Assembly (NCBI GenBank): GCA_040954595.2
Contig: CM082586.2
Location: forward strand, 12,028,001 to 12,092,000
DNA length: 64,000 bases
Reading direction: 5' to 3'
DNA from: Balanoglossus misakiensis
Lineage: Eukaryota > Hemichordata
Part shown: positions 35,515 through 45,665 of the stretch, piece by piece
Layout: each line of letters begins with the position of its first letter
How positions within the stretch are numbered: position 1 is the stretch's first letter
Notes under the pieces: generated by a model
What the model was told of the DNA's origin: nothing
The model's database searches: none
What the model saw: the letters and a program-made list of their open reading frames with translations, nothing else
Program-made: the position numbers and the translations under genes

Positions 35515-37835
35515 TATTCAAATAGTTATGCCAGAATGTTGTAAGGGATAGATTAATATTGCAAATAATTTAATTTCTTACATCATAAATGGAATTCAAA
35601 GAATGGTCACATAACGGGCCATGTTTTACAAAAAGACTTTTGTATAGTATCAAGGCTTTGTTTTGGAATAACGAATTCTCTCCAAGATTTAAGTGGAACA
35701 GTCACAGAATGAAAACAAATATGGAAAGAGTTATGCTGGAATGTTATAAGGGATAGATTAATATTGCAAATAATTTAATTTCTTACATCATAAAATAAAT
35801 TCAAAGAATGGTCACATAACAGGATATGTTTTACTAAAAAGACTTATGTTATAGTTTCAAGGCTTTGTTTTGGAATAACGAATTCTCTACAAGATTTAAG
35901 TGGAACAGTCACAGAATGAAAACAAATATGGAAAGAGTTATGCCGGAATGTTGTAAGGAATAGATTAATATTGCAAATAATTTAATTTCTTACATCATAA
36001 ATGGAATTCAAAGAAACGTCACGTAACAAGATATGTATCGTTTCAAGGCTTTGTTTTGGAATAACGAATTCTCTACAAGATTTAAGTGGAACAGTCACAG
36101 AATGAAAACAAATATGGAAAGAGTTATGTTGGTATGTTGTAAGGGATAGATTAATATTGCAAATAATTTAATTTCTTACATCATAAATGGAATTCAAAGA
36201 ATGGTCACATAACGGGCCATGTTTTACTAAAAAGACTTATGTATAGTTTCAAGGCTTTGTTTTGGAATAACGAATTCTCTCCAAGATTTAAGTTGAACAG
36301 TTACAGAATGAAAACAAATATTCAAATAGTTATGCCAGAATGTTGTAAGGGATAGATTAATATTGCAAATAATTTAATTTCTTACATCATAAATGGAATT
36401 CAAAGAATGGTCACATAACGGGCCATGTTTTACAAAAAGACTTTTGTATAGTATCAAGGCTTTGTTTTGGAATAACGAATTCTCTCCAAGATTTAAGTGG
36501 AACAGTCACAGAATGAAAACAAATATGGAAAGAGTTATGCTGGAATGTTATAAGGGATAGATTAATATTGCAAATAATTTAATTTCTTACATCATAAAAT
36601 AAATTCAAAGAATGGTCACATAACAGGATATGTTTTACTAAAAAGACTTATGTTATAGTTTCAAGGCTTTGTTTTGGAATAACGAATTCTCTACAAGATT
36701 TAAGTGGAACAGTCACAGAATGAAAACAAATATGGAAAGAGTTATGCCGGAATGTTGTAAGGAATAGATTAATATTGCAAATAATTTAATTTCTTACATC
36801 ATAAATGGAATTCAAAGAAACGTCACGTAACAAGATATGTATCGTTTCAAGGCTTTGTTTTGGAATAACGAATTCTCTACAAGATTTAAGTGGAACAGTC
36901 ACAGAATGAAAACAAATATGGAAAGAGTTATGTTGGTATGTTGTAAGGGATAGATTAATATTGCAAATAATTTTATTTCTTACATCATAAATGGAATTCA
37001 AAGAATGGTCACATAACGGGCCATGTTTTACTAAAAAGACTTATGTATAGTTTCAAGGCTTTGTTTTGGAATAACGAATTCTCTCCAAGATTTAAGTTGA
37101 ACAGTTACAGAATGAAAACAAATATTCAAATAGTTATGCCAGAATGTTGTAAGGGATAGATTAATATTGCAAATAATTTAATTTCTTACATCATAAATGG
37201 AATTCAAAGAATGGTCACATAACGGGCCATGTTTTACAAAAAGACTTTTGTATAGTTTCAAGGCTTTGTTTTGGAATAACGAATTCTCTACAAGATTTAA
37301 GTGGAACAGTCACAGAATGAAAACAAATATGGAAAGAGTTATGCTGGAATGTTATAAGGGATAGATTAATATTGCAAATAATTTAATTTCTTACATCATA
37401 AAATGAATTCAAAGAATGGTCACATAACAGGATATGTTTTACTAAAAAGACTTATGTTATAGTTTCAAGGCTTTGTTTTGGAATAACGAATTCTCTACAA
37501 GATTTAAGTGGAACAGTCACAGAATGAAAACAAATATGGAAAGAGTTATGCCGGAATGTTGTAAGGAATAGATTAATATTGCAAATAATTTAATTTCTTA
37601 CATCATAAATGGAATTCAAAGAAACGTCACGTAACAAGATATGTATCGTTTCAAGGCTTTGTTTTGGAATAACGAATTCTCTACAAGATTTAAGTGGAAC
37701 AGTCACAGAATGAAAACAAATATGGAAAGAGTTATGTTGGTATGTTGTAAGGGATAGATTAATATTGCAAATAATTTAATTTCTTACATCATAAATGGAA
37801 TTCAAAGAATGGTCACATAACGGGCCATGTTTTAC
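35515..37835 (+). repeat. Tetrameric HOR domain, 804-bp period
   Basis: Four monomer types in fixed order: A (TTTTACAAAAAGACTTTTG), B (CATAAAATAAATTC or CATAAAATGAATTC with AGGATATG), C (short, ACGTAACAAGATATG with GTTGGTATG), D (CTCCAAGATTTAAGTTG with GCCAGAATG). Type C recurs at 36021, 36825 and 37629, exactly 804 bp apart. The A variant GTATCAAGG is at 35647 and 36451, also 804 bp. The same tetramer continues right of the retrotransposon. Confidence 0.88.
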
Positions 37836-38000
37836 TAAAAAGACTTTTGTATAGTTTCAAGGCTTTGTTTTGGAATAACGAATTCTCTACAAGATTTAAG
37901 TGGAACAGTCACAGAATGAAAACAAATATGGAAAGAGTTATGCTGGAATGTTATAAGGGATAGATTAATATTGCAAATAATTTAATTTCTTACATCATAA
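37796..38000 (+). repeat. Chimeric D/A monomer marking an unequal-crossover deletion
   Basis: The monomer begins as type D (TTTTACTAAAAAGACTT) but continues as type A (TTGTATAG, then CTACAAGATTTAAGTGG and GCTGGAATGTTATAAGG). The paralogous stretch at 47620-48010 has complete D and A monomers in succession. One monomer has therefore been lost here, with the exchange inside the shared AAAAAGACTT tract. Confidence 0.75.
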
Positions 38001-38797
38001 AATGAATTCAAAGAATGGTCACATAACGGGCCATGTTTTACTAAAAAGACTTATGTTATAGATTCAAGGCTTTGTTTTGGAATAACGAATTCTCTACAAG
38101 ATTTAAGTGGAACAGTCACAGAATGAAAACAAATATGGAAAGAGTTATGCCGGAATGTTGTAAGGGATAGATTAATATTGCAAAAAATTTAATTTCTTAC
38201 ATCATAAATGGAATTCAAAGACAGGTCACGTAACAGGATATGTATAGTTTCAAGCCTTTGTTTTGGAGTAACGAATTCTCTACAAGATTTAAGTGGAACA
38301 GTCACAGAATGGAAACAAATATGGAAAGAGTTATGCTGAAATGTTGTAAGGGATAGATTAATATTGCATACAATTTAATTTCTTACATCATAAATGGAAT
38401 TAAAATAATGGTCACATAACAGGATATGTTTTACTAAAAAGACTTATGTATAGGTTCAATAATTTGTGTTGAAATACCAAATTCTCTACAAGATTTAAGT
38501 GGAACAGTCACAGAATGAAAACAAATATAGAAAGAGTTATGCCTGAATGTTGTAAGGGATAGATTAATATTGCAAATAATTTAATTTCTTATATCATAAA
38601 TGGAATTCAAAGAATGGTCACATAACGGGCCATGTTTTACTAAAAAGACTTATGTATAGTTTCAAGGCTTTGTTTTGGAATAACGAATTCTCTCCAAGAT
38701 TTAAGTTGAACAGTTACAGAATGAAAACAAATATTCAAATAGTTATGCCAGAATGTTGTAAGGGATAGATTAATATTGCAAATAATTTAATTTCTTA

Positions 38798-38802
38798 CAT
38801 CA
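38798..38802. repeat. Target-site duplication CATCA, left copy
   Basis: CATCA immediately precedes the left LTR and is repeated at 46213-46217 immediately after the right LTR. The uninterrupted satellite reads TTACATCATAAATGG at this place, so the five bases were duplicated on integration. Five bp is usual for BEL/Pao elements. Confidence 0.95.
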
Positions 38803-39349
38803 TGTAACTGCAACCTACAGGCACTTCCTTTGCAGTCCGTTCACTGAGGGAGGCGACTCTTCCAAGTTTACGGGTCCCGTTAGCCTATGCGATGTGGCTC
38901 ACCTTGTAGGTCAAATCGAGGTCATCTGTCGCTGCGTCACCGCCTCGACAGCCATATACGTGTATACAAAGTCACTACAGTCCAAGTTATGCGAATTCAA
39001 GATGCTGTCCGCATCCTTTAATGTCGCCGGAAAATACTGTAACAACCAACACGTCAAAACGAATACATCCACAAACTGCCTACCGAAAATAGATCCGCAA
39101 TAGATCAGTCAACTGTCGACATCTACACCCGAACGGTGGCTCATAGCATCACAAACAGAACCGTAAAACTTTTGTGTTTTTGGGTCGCCATTCCTCAGGC
39201 CTCGTTTTCAATCCAGAATGACCTCAGAGTAAGCATGAAAGGTCACGAAAGGCGCCCTCTCTGGCAGAAACAAACAAATCTTGAATTTGCCCTCACAGCA
39301 AACAGAGGGTGGCAAAAACACTAAAATAAGGAGAGGTTTGGCGTCTACA
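38803..39349 (-). repeat. 3' LTR of the BEL/Pao element (547 bp)
   Basis: Runs from TGTAACTGC to GCGTCTACA on the plus strand. Reading base by base I find no difference from the LTR at 45666-46212. On the element's own strand it contains ATTAAA (plus-strand 39017-39022), a variant polyadenylation signal, and a TATAC/ATATGG-containing stretch (plus-strand about 38952-38966) that could serve as a TATA-like element. Short plus-strand frames in it occur in both LTRs and are antisense to the element. Confidence 0.96.
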
Positions 39350-39363
39350 TACCGGCCCCCAAT
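39350..39363 (-). other. Polypurine tract next to the 3' LTR
   Basis: On the minus strand ATTGGGGGCCGGTA ends directly at the TG of the 3' LTR. The run of five G (plus-strand 39356-39360) is the likely RNase H-resistant primer for plus-strand DNA synthesis. It is short and the primer end is inferred. Confidence 0.6.
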
Positions 39364-39668
39364 TGTCAATAACGTTCAATGTGACAATTTTCTCGTATTC
39401 ATACACAAAGACGCCATAATCAATACTCGTCGCAAAATGCAAATGTGAATGTTCCTCACTTTCTAGCAAATTGTTCTGTAATGAAGCGTCTCTCACAATG
39501 TTCAAGTGTCTCTAAAGTCTAGAGTTGAATGCAGAGTTCACCAATAACCTGTAAAACAACTGATTCAACATACAAATGGAAACTGTTTTCAAACGAATAA
39601 AGACGTGATACATCAAAGCATTGTCCCTAATCTCTGACTATGCTCATTTGGATGATCAAATGTCCTAT
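39364..39668 (-). other. Internal 3' non-coding region of the element
   Basis: About 300 bp between the gag-pol stop codon and the polypurine tract. The only frame running through it (minus strand, 39505 into the LTR at 39293) opens at a TTG codon and lacks a signal peptide or membrane segment, so no envelope gene is supported. Confidence 0.7.
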
Positions 39669-42600
39669 CTAATCTACTTCTAACAATAAACAGAGTTTGT
39701 CAATGGGTCGCTCCAACACCGTGGATCTTGTCTTCAACTTCACACGTCGCACTAATCCTTTGCTGTCTGGCATGACTTCAATCACTCTTCCCATTGGCCA
39801 CGAACACCTCGGTGAACTTTCATCTACCATCAGCACGACATCCCCTACGGCTAGGTTTGGTTTTGGCTTCAACCACTTTTGTCGTTCCTGCAATGTCGGT
39901 AGGTATTCTTTGATCCAACGCTTCCAAAACAAATCAGCCATATACTGCACCTGTCTCCATCTCCGACGCGTATATAGGTCACTCTTTTCTGTCAAACTGG
40001 GTGACAAACTGGATCCTTTCATGGTCAATAACATACTAGGTGTGAGCACCTCCAAATCTCCCACATCATCCGATGGTGTAGTGATAGGTCTGCTGTTGAT
40101 TATATGCTCCACTTCACAAAGAAGCGTTTCCAAACCTTCATCATCTAGTAGTTGCTCCTTTGCTATGGCTTGCAACAACTGCCTCACTGTACGTATTTGG
40201 CGTTCCCACACACCACCAAAGTGTGATCCAGCAGGGGGATTGAAAATCCAATCAATGCCCCTTCTCAACAAGAATCCATGAATCTTGTCTTGGTTCCAAT
40301 TGTCTATTTCTCGCTTCAGCTCTCGTTGGGCTCCGACAAGGTTAGTACCATTATCAGACCGTATTTCTTTTACACTACCTCTTCTGGCAATGAATCTACG
40401 CAAAGCGTTGATACAGGAATCTGTGTCAAGACTGTCTGCTTTCTCTAGGTGTACTGCCCGTGAACTCAAACAAGTAAACATTACACCGTATCTCTTCACC
40501 ACACTGCGTCCGCGCTTGATCTCTATCGGTCCAAAATAATCAACACCTACTCTACTGAAGGGCGGTTCACCTGGTGTCAGACGATCGACCGGTAAATCAG
40601 CCATCTTCTGTTCCCCAGGTTTTGCTCTGAAACGACGGCACGCAACACACTTGTTGATCAGCTCCCTTGCTGCCGAGTTCGCGCCCACCATCCAGTACCA
40701 CTCTCTCAACCGCGCCAGCATACTGTTTCTTCCCATGTGTCCTATACTCTCGTGGATATCGCGTAGTATCAGCTTAGATACATGTGTACCCTTTGGAATG
40801 ATCAGTGGGTGTTTCATGTCCTCTGGCAACGCTGCTCGACTGATTCTTCCTCCAACTCTCAGCAAACCACCATCTCCGATCACCGGATCCAATTTATAGA
40901 TGGGGCTGTTGCGTTTCACTCCATTTCCATCCACGTTGCTTCCCTTCAACATAGAAATCTCCTCCGGAAATGCATCCTGCTGCACGAATTTGATGATTGC
41001 ATGTTCGGCCCGTTTAAGATCCTGAACACTGATCTGCCTAGACTGCATACACAGATGGGCTTCGCCTATCTTCCCTGCGGTCTTGCTCTTGCTCTTGTCT
41101 ATCAACATCTGCTTGACTCTCAGGACATGTGCTACAGCTTTTTTCAAAGCGTACCAGCTGGAATAGTGATCCAGTAACTTGCATACTGTGTTTCTTGACT
41201 CATCTACATCACACACCTTTACTGCTGCAACTCTCTTGACCTCTGGGTCATCGCTCAGCAACTCATCAGAGTGATTAGCTTCTGGGTTCTCAAACCACTC
41301 AAGCTCCGGTTTTGATAGAAATTTGGGTCCATTCATCCAGCGCTCATTCTTCAGGAACTTGTCAACTGGCTGTCCGCGTGAGCATTCGTCTGCTGGATTC
41401 TGGCTAGACTCAATATAGTGCCACTGCCTAGGTTCAGATCCTTCCCTGATCAAAGTTACCCGGTTGGCAACATAGGTATGGAACCTTGCCGTTTCATTGT
41501 TGATATAGCGTAGAACAGTCATGCTATCCGTCCAGAAGAATGTGTCGTCGACTTGCACATCCAACTCTCCTTTCAGGCTCCTATCCACTCGTACTGCTAA
41601 TGTTGCAGCCGCCAATTCCATCCGTGGAACTGTAATCTGCTTCAATGGGGCGACGCGCGTCTTACTCAACAGTAAAGCACAATGTACATCCCCATGCCCA
41701 TTCACCATGCGTAGGTATGAAACGGTGCCATAGCCTAGCTCACTGGCATCTGAGAAGTGATGAAGTTGGACAGATACTGCTTCTCCAAATCCATCTGGCT
41801 TCAGACATCGGTTCACAAAGCAGTTTTCTTCTAACTTTGGCAAGTCGTTCATCCACTTCTCCCACCGTTTCTGTAGTTTAACTGGCATCTTTTCGTCCCA
41901 GTCTAGTTTCTGTTTGCATAAGTCCTGCAGAATGATCTTCGCAGGCAGAATCGCTGGTGCTGCCAAGCCTAATGGATCAAACACAGAACTCACAATCGAC
42001 AAAATTCCTCTTCTCGTAGCAGGTTTGTCTTTCATCGTGATGTTGAACCCAAATCTGTCCGATTCAACATCCCACTGCATACCAAGTGCTCTCTCTATTG
42101 GCAAGCTATCTTGGTCCAAATCTAAGTCTTTGATTTCTTTCGCTCTTTCTTCTTCTGGAATGGACTCCAGCACTGATCGACGGTTGCTAACCCATTTGGT
42201 TAGACGAAAACCTCCTCGGCTACACGCACTACGAAGGTTCTTTGACAGACCTCTGCCTGTTTCTTCTGTCGGCACCGACTTTAGCATGTCATCCACATAA
42301 AAGTCTTTCTTGATTGTATTGACGACATCTTCCTCATGGTGCTCTGCACAGTCATCGGCTGTTTTCTTCAGAGCATAGTTGGCGCAACTAGGCGACGAAG
42401 TTGCTCCAAATATGTGTACTTTCATCCGGTATTCTTCTGGAGGATTGCTTGTATCCCCATCCGTCCACCACAGAAAGCGTTGAAAGTCACAACTTGCTTT
42501 CGGTACAGCTACCTGCGAAAACATGGACTCCACATCCGCCATCATTGCTACCGGCTCTTGACGGAAGCGCGTCAGAACTCCTAACAATGAGTTAGTGAGA

Positions 42601-45521
42601 TCAGGGCCCTGCATAAGTTCTTTGTTCAATGATGTGCCCTTATACTCGGCTCCGCAATCAAACACCACCCTGATCTTCTTTTTCTTGGGATGGTATATCC
42701 CATGGTGTGGAATGTACCATTTCTTTCCCTCTTCACACTGCAGCTCTTGTTCCGGTATCTTCTCAGCATAGCCTCTATTGATGACCTCATTCATGAAGGC
42801 TTTGTAATCATCATGATACTGTTGATCCCGCAGAAATTTACGTTTCAGATGAGTAATCCGTTGCTCAGCTACCGATCTGTTATCTGGCATCTTTACATCA
42901 GAATGTCGAAATGGTAGAGGCACCTGGTAGTGACCGTCCTCAAACTTTGTATTCGCCACCACCGTGTCCATGAACTTCTTATCCTCAACTGACCTTTCTG
43001 GTTTATCATCAATGGTTCTCTCACTGAACTCATGATTGAAATAGTTCGCCAACTGCTGCTCAATTGGTACTCCCACCTGGATTCTGTGCACTGATGCTTG
43101 AGCTGCTGGGTCACCGGCCCCCTTAAGAGGTCCATTCACAGCCCATCCTAGTAAAGTTCTAACAGCATATGGTCCCTCATTTTGGCTGTTGATAACTTCC
43201 CATGGCTCAAATGCCTTGGATACATTGTTCCCAATTAGCAGACCAATTTCTGCATCGATACTTGGCAAATGTACATCACGCAAGTATGGCCACTGTGATA
43301 TGTCTTTCTGTGTCACTATGTCCTGCTTTGACACTGGCATTTCATCCTGGGTATATGTAACAGGAAGTGTTATGGCATTCTTACCATCCAAGTCTGTGAC
43401 CTCTAGGCCTTTCAACACGTACGTGTCAACCATTTTCGTCTCTGTTATGGTGTGAAGATTCAACTTGGTCTTCTTTCCACCGACATTCAGGCGCTGTTTG
43501 ATTTTCTCAGTGCAGAAGACTGCATCACTGCCATTGTCCAAAAATGCATATGTCTGTACAGACGCACCGGTGGATTTGCATCTCACTACCACTGGTAATA
43601 TTACTGGAACGCCAGTAAGGTCCTTGGCCACAATGTTCTGACGGGTTACATCTACGTAGCCGATTTTGACTTCACCACAACCACTGCTAATACTGCTCAC
43701 AGGGGTATTGGCTTCAGTTTTTTCTCGGTGCAACACTGTCGGGTGTTGTCGTTTGCATACGTCACATGTTAACTTGTTGCCACAGTCCTTGACCAGGTGA
43801 TTGGTATTTCTCAGACATCCATAACACAAGCCCTTGGATCTGAGGAACTGTATTCTCTCCTTAAAGGGTTTGGTTGCCAACATCTTGCAACTGTTCAAGT
43901 TGTGTGTTGATTCCTTACAATGTGCACAAGTAACAGAATGAGTACTTTCTGTATTTACAGCGAAACTGGTGCCCCTGGGTCTTGGGCTGGACTTCTTTTC
44001 ATGCTTGAAGTTAGCACTCTTTTCCTTGTGTGGTGTATTGTTCAGGTTTCCAAATATCACATTTGACATCACTTCAGCTTCAGTATTCACGAATTCAACA
44101 AGATCCTTGAATACAACTGGGCGTTTTTGTAGCAACTCATGCGTTTTTCTTCGCCATTTGTCTCTAAGTTTGTATGGCAACTTATCTACAAGCATCTGTA
44201 GGTTTTTGTAGTGATCCAGTTCCCTCAGGTGAAGGTCACCCTGCATAGCGTTCTCACATTTCACCAGAAACAGTGAAAATTTGTTCATAGCAATCTTATC
44301 TTCAGACTTGATATCTGGCCATTTCTCAGCCTGGCTAGCATACGCTTGAGAAATTATATGAGCATTACCGTATTTTTTGTCCAACAGTTTTTTGGCCCTG
44401 GTATACCCTTCTGCTGGGTCCATAAACATGCAACTGCTTACGATTTCCTGTGGGTCCTCATCTGTGTACTGTTCCAAGTAGTACAGCCTTTCCTCACTGT
44501 CATCAGTCTTCATTTCAATGCCATGTTTGAATGCCCGCATGAATGACTTGTATTTCAATGGGTCTCCCCTGAAGATAGGTATCTTCTGAGGTGGCAATGC
44601 AGCCCGTTTATTGTGATCAATGAGTAGTTTAGTCATTTGGGTCTGTTGCTGCATCACTGTAGAAAGCCCTTCTTCCATGGAACCATGACTGCTGTTGCTA
44701 CCAGCATCCTGATTATCTTTCTGCATTACTGGTTTATGAGTAGAAATGTCTGCCAAGTCTGGAGGTCCTTGGGCTACTGCACCATCAGCATGCTCTTCAA
44801 ATTGCTCATACACTTTGATTTTAGCATCTTGCATGGCAATTTCTGTGTTAAGTACTAAAAGTTCTTTTTTTCTTTGTAGTTCAGCTTCACGCTCTTCTAT
44901 GGCCTGCCTTTCTTTTAATGCTGCTGCTTGTACTAACAGTTCAGCTCTCTTCGCCACTGCACTGATTTTAGAAGCATTGCTACTTCTGCTGCTGGCTTTA
45001 CTACAGGCTGAAACTTCACTGCCACTTGTTTGTGATTTGCCTGTTCTCACCTGCAGTTTAGGTTCAATCTGTGAAACACTGTCAGATGGTTTCACGTCCA
45101 GTTCTGCATGCATGGCTGCTCTTTCAACTTTTCTCAACCAACTTTCCACTTCACCCCTAAAATTGTCAAACTCCTGTAAACGAGGGGCTACAAGACGCTG
45201 GTAATCTTGTTTTCCTTCTGCTTCATCCAATACACTATGGTATTTGCTATCTGCTGCGCAGAAATTGTCAAATGCATGACGCCATTCATGTAGTTTGTTT
45301 TTTACTTTCTCCATATTACGCATGTCTCCCATCAAGACTTTAATTTGGTTCATTTTTCCAGTCACCTGTCCACATGCAGCCGACCTGGAACCTTTCAACA
45401 TTCTTTTTTCTTCATCCAGTCCTTTTTCAGTTTGCACTGATTCATGCTTGAGTGGTGCTTTATCGCCGTAATTCATAGCGTCAGTGTCTTCCCATACATC
45501 ATCTTCTTCTTTATTGCTCAT
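39669..45521 (-). CDS. BEL/Pao gag-pol polyprotein, intact (1,950 aa)
   Basis: Encodes the single polyprotein that packages element RNA, reverse-transcribes it and integrates the cDNA. The start chosen is the ATG at 45521-45519; the frame is open six codons further up to a GTG, an unlikely eukaryotic start. Residues from the ATG: charged helical gag region about 195-245; DUF1759-type gag about 309-464; zinc knuckles C532/C535/H540/C545, C566/C569/H575/C580 and C586/C589/H593/H598; aspartic protease motif LDNGS (D662); reverse transcriptase with D996 and YVDD 1075-1078; RNase H D1258, E1302, D1332, D1378; integrase zinc site H1590/H1595/C1625/C1628 and catalytic D1661, D1723, E1773; DUF5641-like tail about 1850-1944. 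The stop is TAG at 39671-39669. No frameshift or premature stop occurs. The protease has DNG rather than the commoner DTG/DSG. The nearest relative cannot be named without a search. Confidence 0.96.
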   Translation of the reverse strand: MSNKEEDDVWEDTDAMNYGDKAPLKHESVQTEKGLDEEKRMLKGSRSAACGQVTGKMNQIKVLMGDMRNMEKVKNKLHEWRHAFDNFCAADSKYHSVLDEAEGKQDYQRLVAPRLQEFDNFRGEVESWLRKVERAAMHAELDVKPSDSVSQIEPKLQVRTGKSQTSGSEVSACSKASSRSSNASKISAVAKRAELLVQAAALKERQAIEEREAELQRKKELLVLNTEIAMQDAKIKVYEQFEEHADGAVAQGPPDLADISTHKPVMQKDNQDAGSNSSHGSMEEGLSTVMQQQTQMTKLLIDHNKRAALPPQKIPIFRGDPLKYKSFMRAFKHGIEMKTDDSEERLYYLEQYTDEDPQEIVSSCMFMDPAEGYTRAKKLLDKKYGNAHIISQAYASQAEKWPDIKSEDKIAMNKFSLFLVKCENAMQGDLHLRELDHYKNLQMLVDKLPYKLRDKWRRKTHELLQKRPVVFKDLVEFVNTEAEVMSNVIFGNLNNTPHKEKSANFKHEKKSSPRPRGTSFAVNTESTHSVTCAHCKESTHNLNSCKMLATKPFKERIQFLRSKGLCYGCLRNTNHLVKDCGNKLTCDVCKRQHPTVLHREKTEANTPVSSISSGCGEVKIGYVDVTRQNIVAKDLTGVPVILPVVVRCKSTGASVQTYAFLDNGSDAVFCTEKIKQRLNVGGKKTKLNLHTITETKMVDTYVLKGLEVTDLDGKNAITLPVTYTQDEMPVSKQDIVTQKDISQWPYLRDVHLPSIDAEIGLLIGNNVSKAFEPWEVINSQNEGPYAVRTLLGWAVNGPLKGAGDPAAQASVHRIQVGVPIEQQLANYFNHEFSERTIDDKPERSVEDKKFMDTVVANTKFEDGHYQVPLPFRHSDVKMPDNRSVAEQRITHLKRKFLRDQQYHDDYKAFMNEVINRGYAEKIPEQELQCEEGKKWYIPHHGIYHPKKKKIRVVFDCGAEYKGTSLNKELMQGPDLTNSLLGVLTRFRQEPVAMMADVESMFSQVAVPKASCDFQRFLWWTDGDTSNPPEEYRMKVHIFGATSSPSCANYALKKTADDCAEHHEEDVVNTIKKDFYVDDMLKSVPTEETGRGLSKNLRSACSRGGFRLTKWVSNRRSVLESIPEEERAKEIKDLDLDQDSLPIERALGMQWDVESDRFGFNITMKDKPATRRGILSIVSSVFDPLGLAAPAILPAKIILQDLCKQKLDWDEKMPVKLQKRWEKWMNDLPKLEENCFVNRCLKPDGFGEAVSVQLHHFSDASELGYGTVSYLRMVNGHGDVHCALLLSKTRVAPLKQITVPRMELAAATLAVRVDRSLKGELDVQVDDTFFWTDSMTVLRYINNETARFHTYVANRVTLIREGSEPRQWHYIESSQNPADECSRGQPVDKFLKNERWMNGPKFLSKPELEWFENPEANHSDELLSDDPEVKRVAAVKVCDVDESRNTVCKLLDHYSSWYALKKAVAHVLRVKQMLIDKSKSKTAGKIGEAHLCMQSRQISVQDLKRAEHAIIKFVQQDAFPEEISMLKGSNVDGNGVKRNSPIYKLDPVIGDGGLLRVGGRISRAALPEDMKHPLIIPKGTHVSKLILRDIHESIGHMGRNSMLARLREWYWMVGANSAARELINKCVACRRFRAKPGEQKMADLPVDRLTPGEPPFSRVGVDYFGPIEIKRGRSVVKRYGVMFTCLSSRAVHLEKADSLDTDSCINALRRFIARRGSVKEIRSDNGTNLVGAQRELKREIDNWNQDKIHGFLLRRGIDWIFNPPAGSHFGGVWERQIRTVRQLLQAIAKEQLLDDEGLETLLCEVEHIINSRPITTPSDDVGDLEVLTPSMLLTMKGSSLSPSLTEKSDLYTRRRWRQVQYMADLFWKRWIKEYLPTLQERQKWLKPKPNLAVGDVVLMVDESSPRCSWPMGRVIEVMPDSKGLVRRVKLKTRSTVLERPIDKLCLLLEVD

Positions 45522-45665
45522 TTTTGTAGTTTGATGCACTGATATTGTCCAGAAAGAATGTACTCACTGTCGTACTGTTACACAGCAAACAAAGTGTTTC
45601 TCACCACACAGACTGTACTGGCCTTTGTTACAGAGTCTCTTCTCTGTCCAACAAAAGTTTTACTA
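45522..45665 (-). other. 5' leader of the element, including the primer-binding region
   Basis: 144 bp between the 5' LTR and the gag-pol ATG. A primer-binding site should start with TGG close to the LTR end. The first TGG on the minus strand (45650-45648) lies 15 bases inside, followed by ACAGAGAAGAG, and I cannot match it to a tRNA 3' end. The primer tRNA is therefore unassigned. Confidence 0.5.

Larger units (their letters stand above)
6957..38802 (+). repeat. Satellite array, left part (206/186-bp monomers, ~155 copies)
   Basis: A head-to-tail array of an AT-rich monomer. The landmark ACGAATTCTC recurs at 7117, 7325, 7531 and 7737 (spacing 206-208 bp). Short monomers of about 186 bp (for example 7946 to 8131) lack a 20-bp block. 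Most monomers carry two GAATTC sites (for example 7657 and 7739). Variant classes differ by TGGAACAGTCACAG with AATATGGAAAG versus TTGAACAGTTACAG with AATATTCAAATAG, by GGGCCATG versus AGGATATG, and by a diverged GTTCAAGAATTTGTGTTG block. No monomer encodes a plausible protein; frames of 60-76 codons arise where the usual in-frame stop is mutated. The array continues after the BEL/Pao element. Confidence 0.98.

Noticed and set aside
6957-38802. CRISPR-like repeat array
   Set aside because: The unit is ~200 bp, contiguous, with no unique spacers, and the context is eukaryotic.
38894-39103. Gene in the LTR (plus-strand frame, repeated in the other LTR from 45625)
   Set aside because: Present in both LTRs because they are identical, opens at a non-ATG codon, and is antisense to the element.
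39293-39505. Envelope-like or extra gene downstream of pol
   Set aside because: The frame opens at TTG, runs into the LTR and has no signal peptide, transmembrane or furin-like features.
39697-40281. Plus-strand open frame of 194 codons, and other plus-strand frames through 39.7-45.2 kb
   Set aside because: They are antisense to the gag-pol gene, show no family features, and are by-products of its codon composition.
45522-45539. Upstream GTG start for the gag-pol frame
   Set aside because: The codon at 45539-45537 is GTG. The first ATG is at 45521-45519 and has an A at -3, so I start there.
45636-45650. Primer-binding site starting at TGGACAGAGAAGAG
   Set aside because: It lies 15 bases inside the LTR end and does not match a tRNA 3' end I can recognise, so it is not called as a feature.
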